Assembly: GCF_017357865.1 (NCBI RefSeq) | Contig: NZ_CP060096.1 | Location: 1,240,001 to 1,304,000 of the forward strand | DNA: 64,000 bases | Direction: 5' to 3' | Origin: Aceticella autotrophica | GTDB lineage: Bacteria > Bacillota > Thermoanaerobacteria > Thermoanaerobacterales > Thermoanaerobacteraceae | In this document: positions 23,040-31,025 of the stretch, piece after piece | How the letters are laid out: every line of letters begins with the position of its first letter | Position numbering within the stretch: position 1 is the stretch's first letter | Notes under the pieces: generated by a model | Told to the model about the DNA's origin: nothing | What the model saw: only the letters and a program-made list of their open reading frames with translations | Databases searched by the model: none | Program-made: the position numbers and the translations under genes

Positions 23040-23486
23040 TCATTTGAAAAAGAGATAAATAAGACCAATAATTATTGATGTACTCACACCATAAACTATT
23101 ACAGGTCCTGCTATGTTAAACATTTTAGCAGCTACACCAAATACATAACCTTCTTTTTTAAACTCCATTGCAGGTGAAACAATAGAATTGGCAAATCCTG
23201 TTATTGGAACTATGGAACCAGCACCTGCAAAACGTCCTATGTCATCATATATACCTAATCCGGTAAAAAAAGCCCCAAGAAAAACCATTACAATAGAAAC
23301 AGAAGTGCCGGCCTGTTCAGGATTCATTCCTTTTGAAACAAAATAATTTAGGAATATCTGCCCTATGTCGCATATTAATCCTCCAACAATAAAAGCCCAT
23401 ATTATATTTTTTAAAACAGTTGGTTTCGGCTCGTATTTTTGAGCAATATCCTTATATTCCTGTTGCTTCTGTATATCTTTTTCCAT
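23040..23486 (-). CDS. spoVAC: Stage V sporulation protein AC
   Basis: 148 residues: a polar N-terminus (MEKDIQKQQEYKDIAQKYEP) and four membrane helices with GSIVPITGFANSIVSPAMEF. SpoVAC is a mechanosensitive component of the dipicolinic-acid channel. The frame extends upstream into insertion-sequence DNA, so M at 23486 is the true start. The IS607-type element has displaced its own AAGGAGGTG; only a weak AGGA from the element's last bases (CCAGG) remains before the ATG. Confidence 0.92.
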   Translation of the reverse strand: MEKDIQKQQEYKDIAQKYEPKPTVLKNIIWAFIVGGLICDIGQIFLNYFVSKGMNPEQAGTSVSIVMVFLGAFFTGLGIYDDIGRFAGAGSIVPITGFANSIVSPAMEFKKEGYVFGVAAKMFNIAGPVIVYGVSTSIIIGLIYLFFK

Positions 23487-23493
23487 TAAATTT

Positions 23494-23787
23494 CCTGGTT
23501 CAAAAAAGTTTACAATACATAACAATAATTAACTTTTGTAAACCCGACCTCCCCATGACCAGGCTTTACACCTCCTTGATAAATTTTTCTCTGGGGTGAC
23601 AGGGAGATCTCAGTCCCGGGAGTCCCACCCGGACGGGAGAACAGCGCTTTACGGGCGCAAAACACGGTCATATGGAAAACCATAAGGGTTTCCGTCTTGC
23701 GTTGACCGTTAAGCGAGACTGTAGTCTGCCTCCCGCAATCTGTTAGATTAGACTTACCGGTTGTTTCCGTACTCCGGCTAAACGGGG
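23494..23787 (-). ncRNA. Probable omega-RNA region at the tnpB 3' end, copy 1
   Basis: A GC-rich block from the tnpB stop to the element's end, nearly identical to 36467-36760 although it encodes no shared protein. Stems visible on the minus strand include GTCCGGGTGGGACTCCCGGGAC, split as GTCC-CGGG parts, and the terminal GTTTACAA/TTGTAAAC hairpin. In TnpB systems the guide RNA derives from this position and its guide is the DNA just past the element. Here that would be the spoVAC start region. Assignment is by position and conservation. Confidence 0.6.
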
Positions 23788-25485
23788 TCACCTACTTGAT
23801 AAAGCAAGAATCTTCAAGTCATGCCAGACGGAATAGAATGATTCTTGTTTAAAACGTGTCAGACCGTTAAAATTAAGAATCTTTCCGTCCAGTTTCTTGA
23901 AGAGCTGCTTCACCTTTCGGGTCATCCCTCTTCCTTCCCCAGGTAAGGAATTTGCCTTTTGATTCAGCTTCTCTTTAAAGACTTGAACTTTCTGTTTTAA
24001 TTCTTTTGTTATATGTTCTTTGTAATTCAGTGCACGACGTGCTATTACCAATGCTGCGGCATGGTGGATAGTTATGCCGTACTTCTTTTTGTACTTCCAG
24101 TAACCTATGGTTGACGTGTGTATCGGCCATACCTGCTTTACACCTACTCCTTCTTTGAAAGCCCTGCGTATGACGGCTTCAACCATCTTCTTAAAAGGGA
24201 AATTAGCTGCCATGCGGTTGAATTTTTTGTTGGTATTCATAGGTTTACCAAATTTCAGATTTTCTAAAGCTATAGGTTTACCCAATGTTTTAGCGATGTC
24301 TACCACTATCTTGGCTAATACTCCGATTAAGTAAGTACGCCGATATCCACAACTGTAAGATAGTTCGGGTATCTTGATGTAAAGAAAACCATTCGGATGT
24401 ATCTTTACTTGAAATTCACCGTCAAATTTGTGCAGGGCTTTGGGATATGGTACGCTAAAATTCTTTGCCCAAGGTTTTGGCTGACCGGTATAACTGACAT
24501 TTGCAAGCGCTGCTCCATCAGGGTTGGTATCCATGCCTAAATATCCATAGTCGGGATTAGTTATTAAATCAGGTGGTGTTAAGTCGAAACTGATATGTCC
24601 CCTGTACCTGTCATCCTTGCCTTTGATAAGTTCTACTGTATAAGGTGCACCAGACAAAAGTAATTCATATACCTTTGAACGGTATTTGTCCGGCAGCCAC
24701 AGCTTTCCTTCTACATGAGGCGCTCTTGTCATTATGGGTCTGCCTTTAATATCTACATCCTTTTGCTCAGACAGGTGAGAAATGGTTACTGATAAAAAGA
24801 ATTCTCCGTCATATTCGCTTATCTTGATGTTCGGGTTGTCGCCTTTGGTCTTGTCTCCGCGGGAATATAACCTGTCTTGACGCGCCTGTTTCCATTCTTC
24901 TATCGGAATCCTGCCTTTGCAAACTTTCTTCCACAAAGAATGACCACCAAAGACTACTGTAGGTATGGTGCCATTGTCTTGGTGAACCTTTAGCTCATCC
25001 AGCTTGTCAGATAGTTTTTTCATTCTGGCTTTGCGACCATGTACAGTGCGTTTAAGATTTTTGATTTTTTCCGGATCGTTCTTTTCAACAGATTTATCTA
25101 AGGTTTTTTCTGCCTGTCTGAGTTTCTTCTTTGCACGGGATAGTTTTGTTTTTGTTTCTTCTATTTCCATTTTTAAAAGCTCTTTTTGTGATTCGATTAT
25201 GGCTCTACCTTTCAGTATGGCATCATCACAGTATCGTACGTTTAAGCCAAATACCTGCTGACCTTCTTTTTTTAGTTCTTCACGTGATTTATCTTCTTGC
25301 AGCCGGTTGAACGCCCAGCGAGTACAGGAGCAGAACAATCTCATCTCGGTATTTAGCGGGTCCTCCATCCCACGGCTCCACTTTTTTGAGCGGAAGGCAG
25401 GGTAGGTTTCCGGGAAAAATTCGCCGCAGACGGTGTTTTGATCATCGTCAGGGCTGTATGAATTATTTTTCTTTCCTTTCTTCAT
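23788..25485 (-). CDS. tnpB: TnpB-like RuvC nuclease of the IS607 element
   Basis: 565 residues, longer than common TnpB (about 400). An N-terminal domain (CSCTRWAFNRLQED), a long Lys/Glu coiled coil (about 100-170) and the split RuvC core follow. Asp319 is in GYLGMDTNPDG and Glu408 in IALENLKFG. Where the third Asp is usual, the motif is IHHAAALVIARR (His474). No Cys4 zinc ribbon is visible before it. The start overlaps tnpA by 23 bp. TnpB proteins are RNA-guided DNA endonucleases; whether this His-type form cuts is unknown. Confidence 0.85.
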   Translation of the reverse strand: MKKGKKNNSYSPDDDQNTVCGEFFPETYPAFRSKKWSRGMEDPLNTEMRLFCSCTRWAFNRLQEDKSREELKKEGQQVFGLNVRYCDDAILKGRAIIESQKELLKMEIEETKTKLSRAKKKLRQAEKTLDKSVEKNDPEKIKNLKRTVHGRKARMKKLSDKLDELKVHQDNGTIPTVVFGGHSLWKKVCKGRIPIEEWKQARQDRLYSRGDKTKGDNPNIKISEYDGEFFLSVTISHLSEQKDVDIKGRPIMTRAPHVEGKLWLPDKYRSKVYELLLSGAPYTVELIKGKDDRYRGHISFDLTPPDLITNPDYGYLGMDTNPDGAALANVSYTGQPKPWAKNFSVPYPKALHKFDGEFQVKIHPNGFLYIKIPELSYSCGYRRTYLIGVLAKIVVDIAKTLGKPIALENLKFGKPMNTNKKFNRMAANFPFKKMVEAVIRRAFKEGVGVKQVWPIHTSTIGYWKYKKKYGITIHHAAALVIARRALNYKEHITKELKQKVQVFKEKLNQKANSLPGEGRGMTRKVKQLFKKLDGKILNFNGLTRFKQESFYSVWHDLKILALSSR

Positions 25486-26113
25486 CTGATTTCACCTCCG
25501 TTATCAGTTCCCGGAAACCCTGCCTTATCTTCTTACCTCCTCTGGTGCCATACAGCTTAGCTGAAAAAGACGTGATTATCGCCAATAAGTCCCTGACCAG
25601 CTCGGATTGTGCGTCTTCTAATTCTTTCTCAGATGTGGCAATTACCTCTACACCACAATAATGCAAATGCCGTTCGATGTATGAATATCCAAATCGTGTC
25701 AGTCGGTCGGGATATTCGATGATAAGCTTCTTGTATTCACCACGTTCAGCCAGCTTGAATACATTTGTCAATCCACGGCGCTTCTGATTTAAGCCGCTGG
25801 CTACGTCGGTGAACTCGGCAACAACATGGTAATTTGATTCATCAGCATATTGCCTCAGTCTTTCCAGTTGTCTGTTTAAATTGCCGGCATCTGCCTGCTT
25901 TTTGGTGGATACCCGGGCATATAAAACAACGTCTTCCTGCCCAGTGTTTATCTGTCCGGACTGCAATAGCTTATTGAGTTCGTCTATGGAGTATCGGCGC
26001 TGACCACTGGGTAAACGGACAGGCTTAATTAAACCCTGTTTCTCCCAGTTGCGCAGGCTGTTTGGATGGACACCTAACTTCTTTGCTGCTTTGCTTATAG
26101 TTAACAATTCCAT
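25463..26113 (-). CDS. tnpA: IS607 serine recombinase (TnpA)
   Basis: 216 residues. A MerR-type helix-turn-helix (ISKAAKKLGVHPNSLRNWEK) is followed by a serine-resolvase domain with catalytic Ser69 in YARVSTKKQ and later RLTRFGYSYIE. This N-terminal-DNA-binding order is specific to IS607-type recombinases, which move a circular intermediate through GG-type core sites. The promoter is at 26120-26148. Confidence 0.92.
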   Translation of the reverse strand: MELLTISKAAKKLGVHPNSLRNWEKQGLIKPVRLPSGQRRYSIDELNKLLQSGQINTGQEDVVLYARVSTKKQADAGNLNRQLERLRQYADESNYHVVAEFTDVASGLNQKRRGLTNVFKLAERGEYKKLIIEYPDRLTRFGYSYIERHLHYCGVEVIATSEKELEDAQSELVRDLLAIITSFSAKLYGTRGGKKIRQGFRELITEVKSDEERKEK

Positions 26114-26119
26114 AAAATT

Positions 26120-26148
26120 ATCGTATAATATTTATCATCTTTTGTCAA
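26120..26148 (-). promoter_or_regulatory. IS607 promoter, copy 1
   Basis: TTGACA (26143-26148) and TACGAT (26120-26125) on the minus strand with a 17-bp spacer, directly upstream of tnpA. The same arrangement (TTGATA-N17-TACAAT) is kept in copy 2. Confidence 0.65.
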
Positions 26149-26188
26149 GGTTTGTCTGAAATAAGGTAGCTGTTACGCACCTCCTTAA

Positions 26189-26210
26189 AAGAGCACCATT
26201 CGGTGCTCTT
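26189..26210 (-). terminator. Hairpin after the dodecin gene
   Basis: AAGAGCACC and GGTGCTCTT (nine perfect pairs, four-base loop) stand 4 bp past the dodecin stop. The following TTTTAAGGAGGTG looks like the original spoVAC ribosome-binding site, now cut off by the IS607 element. Confidence 0.65.
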
Positions 26211-26213
26211 AAA

Positions 26214-26417
26214 CTATCTGTCGACTTTAAATGCAATTTGAACATTTGCTTTATATTCTACGATTTTCCCATCTCTGACATTAGCAGTCTGATTCATTAC
26301 TTCTACCCCCGATATATTATCAACAGTTTTTGATGCTTCTTCTATCGCACTTTGAACAGCATCATCCCAGCTTTTTGTCGAATCTCCCACAACATTTAAT
26401 ATCTTAACAACTGCCAT
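26214..26417 (-). CDS. Dodecin family protein
   Basis: 67 residues from MAVVKILNVVGDSTKSWDDA to QIAFKVDR, the full length of a dodecin, a small dodecameric flavin-binding or storage protein. AAGGAGG lies eight bases before the ATG at 26417. The frame stays open for 62 codons upstream and encodes an ATG-initiated membrane segment (KKIIIISATVLIAIAALFLF), so a membrane-anchored longer form from about 26549 is possible. Between sigF and the displaced spoVAC. Confidence 0.75.
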   Translation of the reverse strand: MAVVKILNVVGDSTKSWDDAVQSAIEEASKTVDNISGVEVMNQTANVRDGKIVEYKANVQIAFKVDR

Positions 26418-26621
26418 TTTATTTCCCTCCTTCATGATATATACCAATTTTGCATTTTCAGGTATTCTTTTTATTGTACTATGCTTAAATAAAAATAGAG
26501 CTGCAATTGCTATTAACACAGTAGCAGAAATTATTATTATTTTTTTCATTAGTTTCACCTCAACTACATTTATATTATGTGATATATTAAAATTTTCATT
26601 CAAAATTTTAATATATATAGG

Positions 26622-27362
26622 CTATTTAAGTTGAGATTTTATTTTTTGTAATACTTTTTTTTCAATTCTCGAGACCTGAACCTGTGATATTTTTAAAAGT
26701 TTTGCTACTTCAGTTTGTGTCATATCCTTAAAATATCTTAATACAATTATTTGCCTTTCGCGAGATTTTAATTTCTGAAGAATCATACGCAATGCTAATT
26801 TATCTTCTATACAATATTCATTATTATCATTTGTGCTTATTTTATCAATCAAGGATATATTGTCACCATCATTATGCTGAGGATTATCAAAAAGGTATTC
26901 ACTTGCAGATCTTGATTCAAAAGCCATAGCAATATCTTCAGCAGAAACATCTAATTCATTTGCTATTTCTTGTATTGATGGCTCTCTATTAAGAACTTTT
27001 TCTAATCTTTCTTTTTCATAGTAAGCTTTATTTGATAGTTCCTTTAAAGATCTGCTGACTTTTATTAATCCATCATCTCTTATAAACCGCTTAATTTCTC
27101 CAAGGATTATTGGTACAGCATATGTAGTTAGTTTTACATTGTAAGACATATCAAATTTATATATAGCTTTAACAAATCCTATACAGCCAATTTGATATAA
27201 ATCTTCAGCTTCATAACCCCTATTTGAAAATTTCTTTACTATGCTCCATACAAGTCCGCTATTATCTATTAGCAATTTTTCTAATGCGATTTTATCACCA
27301 TTTTGTGATTTTTTAATAAGGTCAAAGCTGTCACCATTCCTTTCAAAGTCTTTATTAAACAT
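26622..27362 (-). CDS. sigF: Forespore sigma factor F
   Basis: 246 residues. Region 2 reads GYEAEDLYQIGCIGFVKAIY with KLTTYAVPIILGEIKRFIRD, then region 3, and region 4 reads VLRYFKDMTQTEVAKLLKIS with VQVSRIEKKVL. Together with spoIIAB and spoIIAA upstream this identifies sigma-F, the first compartment-specific sigma factor of the forespore. GAGG precedes the ATG. Confidence 0.95.
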   Translation of the reverse strand: MFNKDFERNGDSFDLIKKSQNGDKIALEKLLIDNSGLVWSIVKKFSNRGYEAEDLYQIGCIGFVKAIYKFDMSYNVKLTTYAVPIILGEIKRFIRDDGLIKVSRSLKELSNKAYYEKERLEKVLNREPSIQEIANELDVSAEDIAMAFESRSASEYLFDNPQHNDGDNISLIDKISTNDNNEYCIEDKLALRMILQKLKSRERQIIVLRYFKDMTQTEVAKLLKISQVQVSRIEKKVLQKIKSQLK

Positions 27363-27371
27363 AGTTGCACC

Positions 27372-27803
27372 TCATCTATGTGTGTTAATATATTTTATCA
27401 TTTTCACTGTTGTGCCTTTTCCAGGTGTTGATTCAACCTCAAGTTCATCCATAAAGGTTTGCATAACTGTAAATCCCATACCAGACCTATCTTCATCAGG
27501 TTTTGATGTATATAAAGGTTCCATTGCTTTTTTAATATCATCAATACCCTTACCATAATCAATAACTTCTATGTATATCTTATTACCATCAATTTCTGAT
27601 TTTAAAATAATATCTCCTATTGTATTTTCATATCCATGTAATATTGAATTTGTAACAGCTTCAGAAACAGCCGTTTTAATATCAGCTATTTCTTCTATTG
27701 TTGGATCTAATTGCGCCGCAAATGCTGCTATTACCGTTCTTGCAAATGATTCATTTTGAGATTTGCTTAAAAATTTTAATTCCATTTTATTTGAATAATT
27801 CAT
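27372..27803 (-). CDS. spoIIAB: Anti-sigma F factor and kinase
   Basis: 143 residues of the HATPase_c fold. The N-box is [14 protein letters not shown]; the G1 and G2 boxes are [10 protein letters not shown] and [13 protein letters not shown]. SpoIIAB holds sigma-F inactive and phosphorylates SpoIIAA. GGGGG precedes the ATG; it lies 11 bp after spoIIAA and 9 bp before sigF. Confidence 0.95.
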   Translation of the reverse strand: MNYSNKMELKFLSKSQNESFARTVIAAFAAQLDPTIEEIADIKTAVSEAVTNSILHGYENTIGDIILKSEIDGNKIYIEVIDYGKGIDDIKKAMEPLYTSKPDEDRSGMGFTVMQTFMDELEVESTPGKGTTVKMIKYINTHR

Positions 27804-27814
27804 AATTATCCCCC

Positions 27815-28147
27815 TTAAAAGTTATTAATTGCATCATCAATTTTATCATAATAGTTAATTACTCTTAAAAGCCCTGATAATTCAATGACCTTTAATAATT
27901 GAGAATTAGGATTAACTATTGATATATTACCTTTATTTTCTTTGACTTTTTTATATCTCCCTAAAATCACACCAATTCCAGAGCTGTCCATAAAATTTAA
28001 TTGTTTAAAATCAAAAATAATATTTTTGAATCCCTTACCATATTCTTTATCGACATCTTCTTTAAACATATTTGCTGTATGATGATCAAGTTCACCTTTA
28101 ACTTTAACAATTAATGTATTAGATACCTTCTTAAAGCTAATATTCAT
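27815..28147 (-). CDS. spoIIAA: Anti-anti-sigma factor
   Basis: 110 residues with the STAS fold; the phosphorylation site is the Ser of [16 protein letters not shown]. Unphosphorylated SpoIIAA releases sigma-F from SpoIIAB. GGAGG is seven bases before the ATG at 28147, and too close to the ATG at 28153. First gene of the tricistronic operon and directly downstream of a sigma-H-type promoter. Confidence 0.95.
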   Translation of the reverse strand: MNISFKKVSNTLIVKVKGELDHHTANMFKEDVDKEYGKGFKNIIFDFKQLNFMDSSGIGVILGRYKKVKENKGNISIVNPNSQLLKVIELSGLLRVINYYDKIDDAINNF

Positions 28148-28169
28148 TTTCATCCCTCCACATTATATA

Positions 28170-28196
28170 TTCGATATACAAATTGAAATTCCTCCT
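28170..28196 (-). promoter_or_regulatory. Sigma-H-type promoter of the spoIIA operon
   Basis: On the minus strand GGAGGAATT (28188-28196) and ATCGAAT (28170-28176) are 11 bases apart, matching the sigma-H pattern RnAGGAwWW and RnnGAAT. In Bacillus the spoIIA operon is transcribed by sigma-H with Spo0A~P. Confidence 0.7.
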
Positions 28197-28246
28197 TGTT
28201 TTGTTATATTTTACTATAAAAAATACAACAAAACAAGGAGGAATTC
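28188..28246 (-). terminator. 19-bp perfect inverted repeat between dacF and spoIIAA
   Basis: Arms 28188-28206 and 28228-28246 are perfectly complementary around a 21-nt loop. It could terminate dacF transcription, but one arm also carries the sigma-H -35 element of spoIIAA. Confidence 0.6.
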
Positions 28247-28288
28247 TTAAAATAATCTATTTGCATTTAAACATATGCTTTTTACAAT

Positions 28289-29437
28289 TTAATCATTTAT
28301 AGTTAACCAGCTTTTTGTTATCTTTTTATAAAAATTAAAAACATTTGATTTTTTAATATCCTTTGCAGTATACAAATCTATTGTTTTAATAATATTATTT
28401 CCGTCAAAGACTTTTATTACACCTATTTTAGTACCTTTTTTTACCGGTGCATAGATATATTTATTCATTTCTATCTTTTCTTTTATATTCTTTGACTGAC
28501 CTTTTTTTAAAAGAATATATTCATCATAATTTGCTATAGCATCAACTTTATTTTCGTTTCCCTTTAATACGGTTGTCTTACCAAATATTTCGCCGGCAGC
28601 TGCAATTTTCTTTGTTTCATAATTACTAAATCCATAATCTAATAACTTTGAAGCTTCTTTAAATCTTATATTTGAATCAGGGGCACCAAAAACAACAGCA
28701 ATTAACCTTGTATCACCTCTTTTAGCAGTAGCTGACAGGCAATACAAAGCCTCTGATGTTGAACCTGTCTTTATACCATCAGCACCAGGGTATCTCCACA
28801 AAAGTTTATTTGTATTTACTAAGCTAAATTTTCCATTTCTTACAGAGTCAATTTTATCAGTTAAAAAATTAAAAATATCTTTATGTTTAGTAAGTTCTCT
28901 TGATATTAAAGCAATATCATAAACTGATGTATGATGATTCTCTTCCGGTAAACCAGATGCATTTTTGAAATTTGTATTTTTTGCACCTAATTCTTTAGCT
29001 CTTTTATTCATTAATTCAACAAATTTTTCTTCGCTGCCTGCTATATATTCAGCCATTGCAACTGAAGCATCATTAGCTGAATTCATCGCAATTGATTTAA
29101 GCAAATCTATTACAGACATTTCCTCTCCTACCTCAAGATAAATCTGTGTACCCCCCATTTCAAAAGCATGTTGGCTTGTGACAACTTTATCCGTAAGTTT
29201 TATTTGTCCGGAATCAATTGCTTCCATTATTAGAAGCATTGTCATAACTTTTGTGACACTGGCAGGTGGTAATTCTTTATGGATGTCTTTTTCAAATAAT
29301 ATTTTTCCTGTAGCTGCGTCCATTAAAATAGCTGATTTTGATTTTAATTCAAAACTTTCTGCATATATGTTGTTTCCAGATATTATTGTAAATGTAAATA
29401 CAAATAATATAAATAAAATAATCATTTTTTTATACAT
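28289..29437 (-). CDS. dacF: D-alanyl-D-alanine carboxypeptidase DacF
   Basis: 382 residues with a signal peptide (about 1-26). SxxK is at Ser60-Lys63 (PASVTK), SAN replaces SGN (MNSANDASVAM), and KTG lies in DGIKTGSTSEAL. The C-terminal beta domain is present. Its place directly upstream of spoIIAA-spoIIAB-sigF is the conserved dacF position, consistent with a role in spore cortex peptidoglycan. AGGAGG precedes the ATG. Confidence 0.93.
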   Translation of the reverse strand: MYKKMIILFILFVFTFTIISGNNIYAESFELKSKSAILMDAATGKILFEKDIHKELPPASVTKVMTMLLIMEAIDSGQIKLTDKVVTSQHAFEMGGTQIYLEVGEEMSVIDLLKSIAMNSANDASVAMAEYIAGSEEKFVELMNKRAKELGAKNTNFKNASGLPEENHHTSVYDIALISRELTKHKDIFNFLTDKIDSVRNGKFSLVNTNKLLWRYPGADGIKTGSTSEALYCLSATAKRGDTRLIAVVFGAPDSNIRFKEASKLLDYGFSNYETKKIAAAGEIFGKTTVLKGNENKVDAIANYDEYILLKKGQSKNIKEKIEMNKYIYAPVKKGTKIGVIKVFDGNNIIKTIDLYTAKDIKKSNVFNFYKKITKSWLTIND

Positions 29438-29539
29438 AAATATATACCTCCTTCTCTAAACTTATTTTTTCTCGAGAAGGAATTATTATTCCTTTTATTT
29501 TTTTGGTATGGATTAATATAGTTAGAATATTGTTTTTTA

Positions 29540-30151
29540 TCAATGTCCGATTGCAATGAGAAATATTCCTTGAATCAAACCAATCCCTAAACCCATATAA
29601 AAACCAAGCCATTCTATAAATGAAAGCTCTTTTTTTGCAACCTTTCGTACCAAAAGCTCCAATTCAGCAAAATTAAGTTTTAGTATTTTATCTTTTACAA
29701 TATCTTTTATCGGAAGTGCTGTCTGAACCTCCTCAATATAATCGCCAAATTGTTTAAACAAACTAAAGAGTTCTTTCATCATTACATTTGATAGATAATC
29801 CATAATAGACCTACGAATAACAATTGGAATCCATTTTGGTAGTTGCTCTTCAATTCTATCCATAATATGCTGATGTATCATCGGTATTGATTTTATAAAA
29901 ATTTTGTTTTCTTGGAAAAATTTTTTAATATCATTTTGTGAAAACAATTCGTTTTCGACAACATCAGCTAATGAATCAGCAATAGCAGCTTTCCTTTTCG
30001 GAAGCACGCCTTGAATATCATACTTTATTATTGGAATCCTAATAGGTTCTTTTGGATTAAATAGCAACCAAATAGCAACTTTATTGGTTAAATATCCATG
30101 AAATGCTCCAATCAAAGGCAAAAATATAAAATCAACTACATATTTATTCAT
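29540..30151 (-). CDS. DUF445 family membrane protein
   Basis: 203 residues. The N-terminal GAFHGYLTNKVAIWLLFNPK is the DUF445 signature (GYxTNxxAixMLF), followed by a helical amphipathic middle and a C-terminal membrane helix (GLGIGLIQGIFLI). Family members (YheB and relatives) are membrane proteins of unknown role. GAGG precedes the ATG. Confidence 0.85.
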   Translation of the reverse strand: MNKYVVDFIFLPLIGAFHGYLTNKVAIWLLFNPKEPIRIPIIKYDIQGVLPKRKAAIADSLADVVENELFSQNDIKKFFQENKIFIKSIPMIHQHIMDRIEEQLPKWIPIVIRRSIMDYLSNVMMKELFSLFKQFGDYIEEVQTALPIKDIVKDKILKLNFAELELLVRKVAKKELSFIEWLGFYMGLGIGLIQGIFLIAIGH

Positions 30152-30263
30152 AATATTCCTCGTTTTCTTAATATTGGTAATAACTTTATAATACGTTGTT
30201 TGTAAATTATTATCTTATCTTTCTAAGATCTTATTATATCAAAAGCAAGCATAAAAATTAAAC

Positions 30264-30299
30264 GCTTGCATCTTTTCAAGAAATTGAAAAGATGCAAGC
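30264..30299 (-). terminator. Terminator after spoIIM
   Basis: A 16-bp perfect stem (30264-30279 with 30284-30299), loop GAAA, followed on the minus strand by GTTTAATTTTT. It is about 30 bp past the spoIIM stop. Confidence 0.8.
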
Positions 30300-30328
30300 C
30301 GTAAATAAAATATAATTCAAAATTTTTA

Positions 30329-30955
30329 TTACTTTATGATATTTTTTAGTAAAAACAATATATATGGCGTTACATATGCCTCAACTAAGCTGCTAAAAAT
30401 CATTACCGCAGATGCTGTATAAACAATTAATGTATATGAAACAAACTGCGAAAACAAATCCTTCATGTTAAATCTGCGGTTTTTTAATATATACAAAGAA
30501 AAATTTATGCTCGTCACAGATATAAATAAAATAACAAGTAAAATCAGTATATTTTGGGGCAATATAGCAGTTAAAGCAAATAAAATACCTTTAAATTTGA
30601 ATTCACTAATTAAAAAACCTATAGAAAATCCTAATATAAAACCTCTAACTCCAATTATAAAAAAAATAAAGGGTATACCGATAATCGTAGCACCTAATAG
30701 CCAAAGTATAAATACCGTTTCAAAGTTATTTAATATGGATTGTTTGAATATATTAATTGCATTCAGTTGTGTATGTCCTAAAATATCGTAAAAACTTACT
30801 ATATATTTCATTATATTTTCTTTCTGGATATCATTTAATGTATTGATTGTAAATGCACCTGATGCTATTCCAATCATTAAAGACATGATTACTATTATAT
30901 ATAAAATAGAATTATCTTTAATATGTTTCGAAATTATTTCTTTAATCATTTTCAA
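30329..30955 (-). CDS. spoIIM: Stage II sporulation protein M
   Basis: 208 residues, five to six membrane helices. NNFETVFILWLLGATIIGIP and GFILGFSIGFLISEFKFKGI match SpoIIM, which with SpoIID and SpoIIP drives engulfment of the forespore. The start is TTG, ten bases after GGAGG, with an ATG two codons later as an alternative. Upstream lies the EndoQ-like gene. Confidence 0.92.
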   Translation of the reverse strand: MKMIKEIISKHIKDNSILYIIVIMSLMIGIASGAFTINTLNDIQKENIMKYIVSFYDILGHTQLNAINIFKQSILNNFETVFILWLLGATIIGIPFIFFIIGVRGFILGFSIGFLISEFKFKGILFALTAILPQNILILLVILFISVTSINFSLYILKNRRFNMKDLFSQFVSYTLIVYTASAVMIFSSLVEAYVTPYILFLLKNIIK

Positions 30956-31025
30956 ATATGTTGTCCCTCCTTATGAAATAATCCATAATAAAATTTATGC
31001 TGTAAAGGAGGGGTATATACCATAT

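Larger units (their letters stand above)
23497..26176 (-). mobile_element. IS607-type insertion sequence, complete copy
   Basis: Its limits come from comparison with the copy at 36470-38567: shared sequence runs from CCTGGTTCAAAAAAG to GTAGCTGTTAC. It contains tnpA (serine recombinase) and tnpB, no terminal inverted repeats and no long target duplication, as expected for IS607. It separates spoVAC from the sequence AAGGAGGTGCG on its other side. Confidence 0.88.

Noticed and set aside
23510-23791. 93-codon frame after tnpB
   Set aside because: It has no ribosome-binding site and coincides with the structured RNA region; the corresponding frame is not preserved in copy 2.
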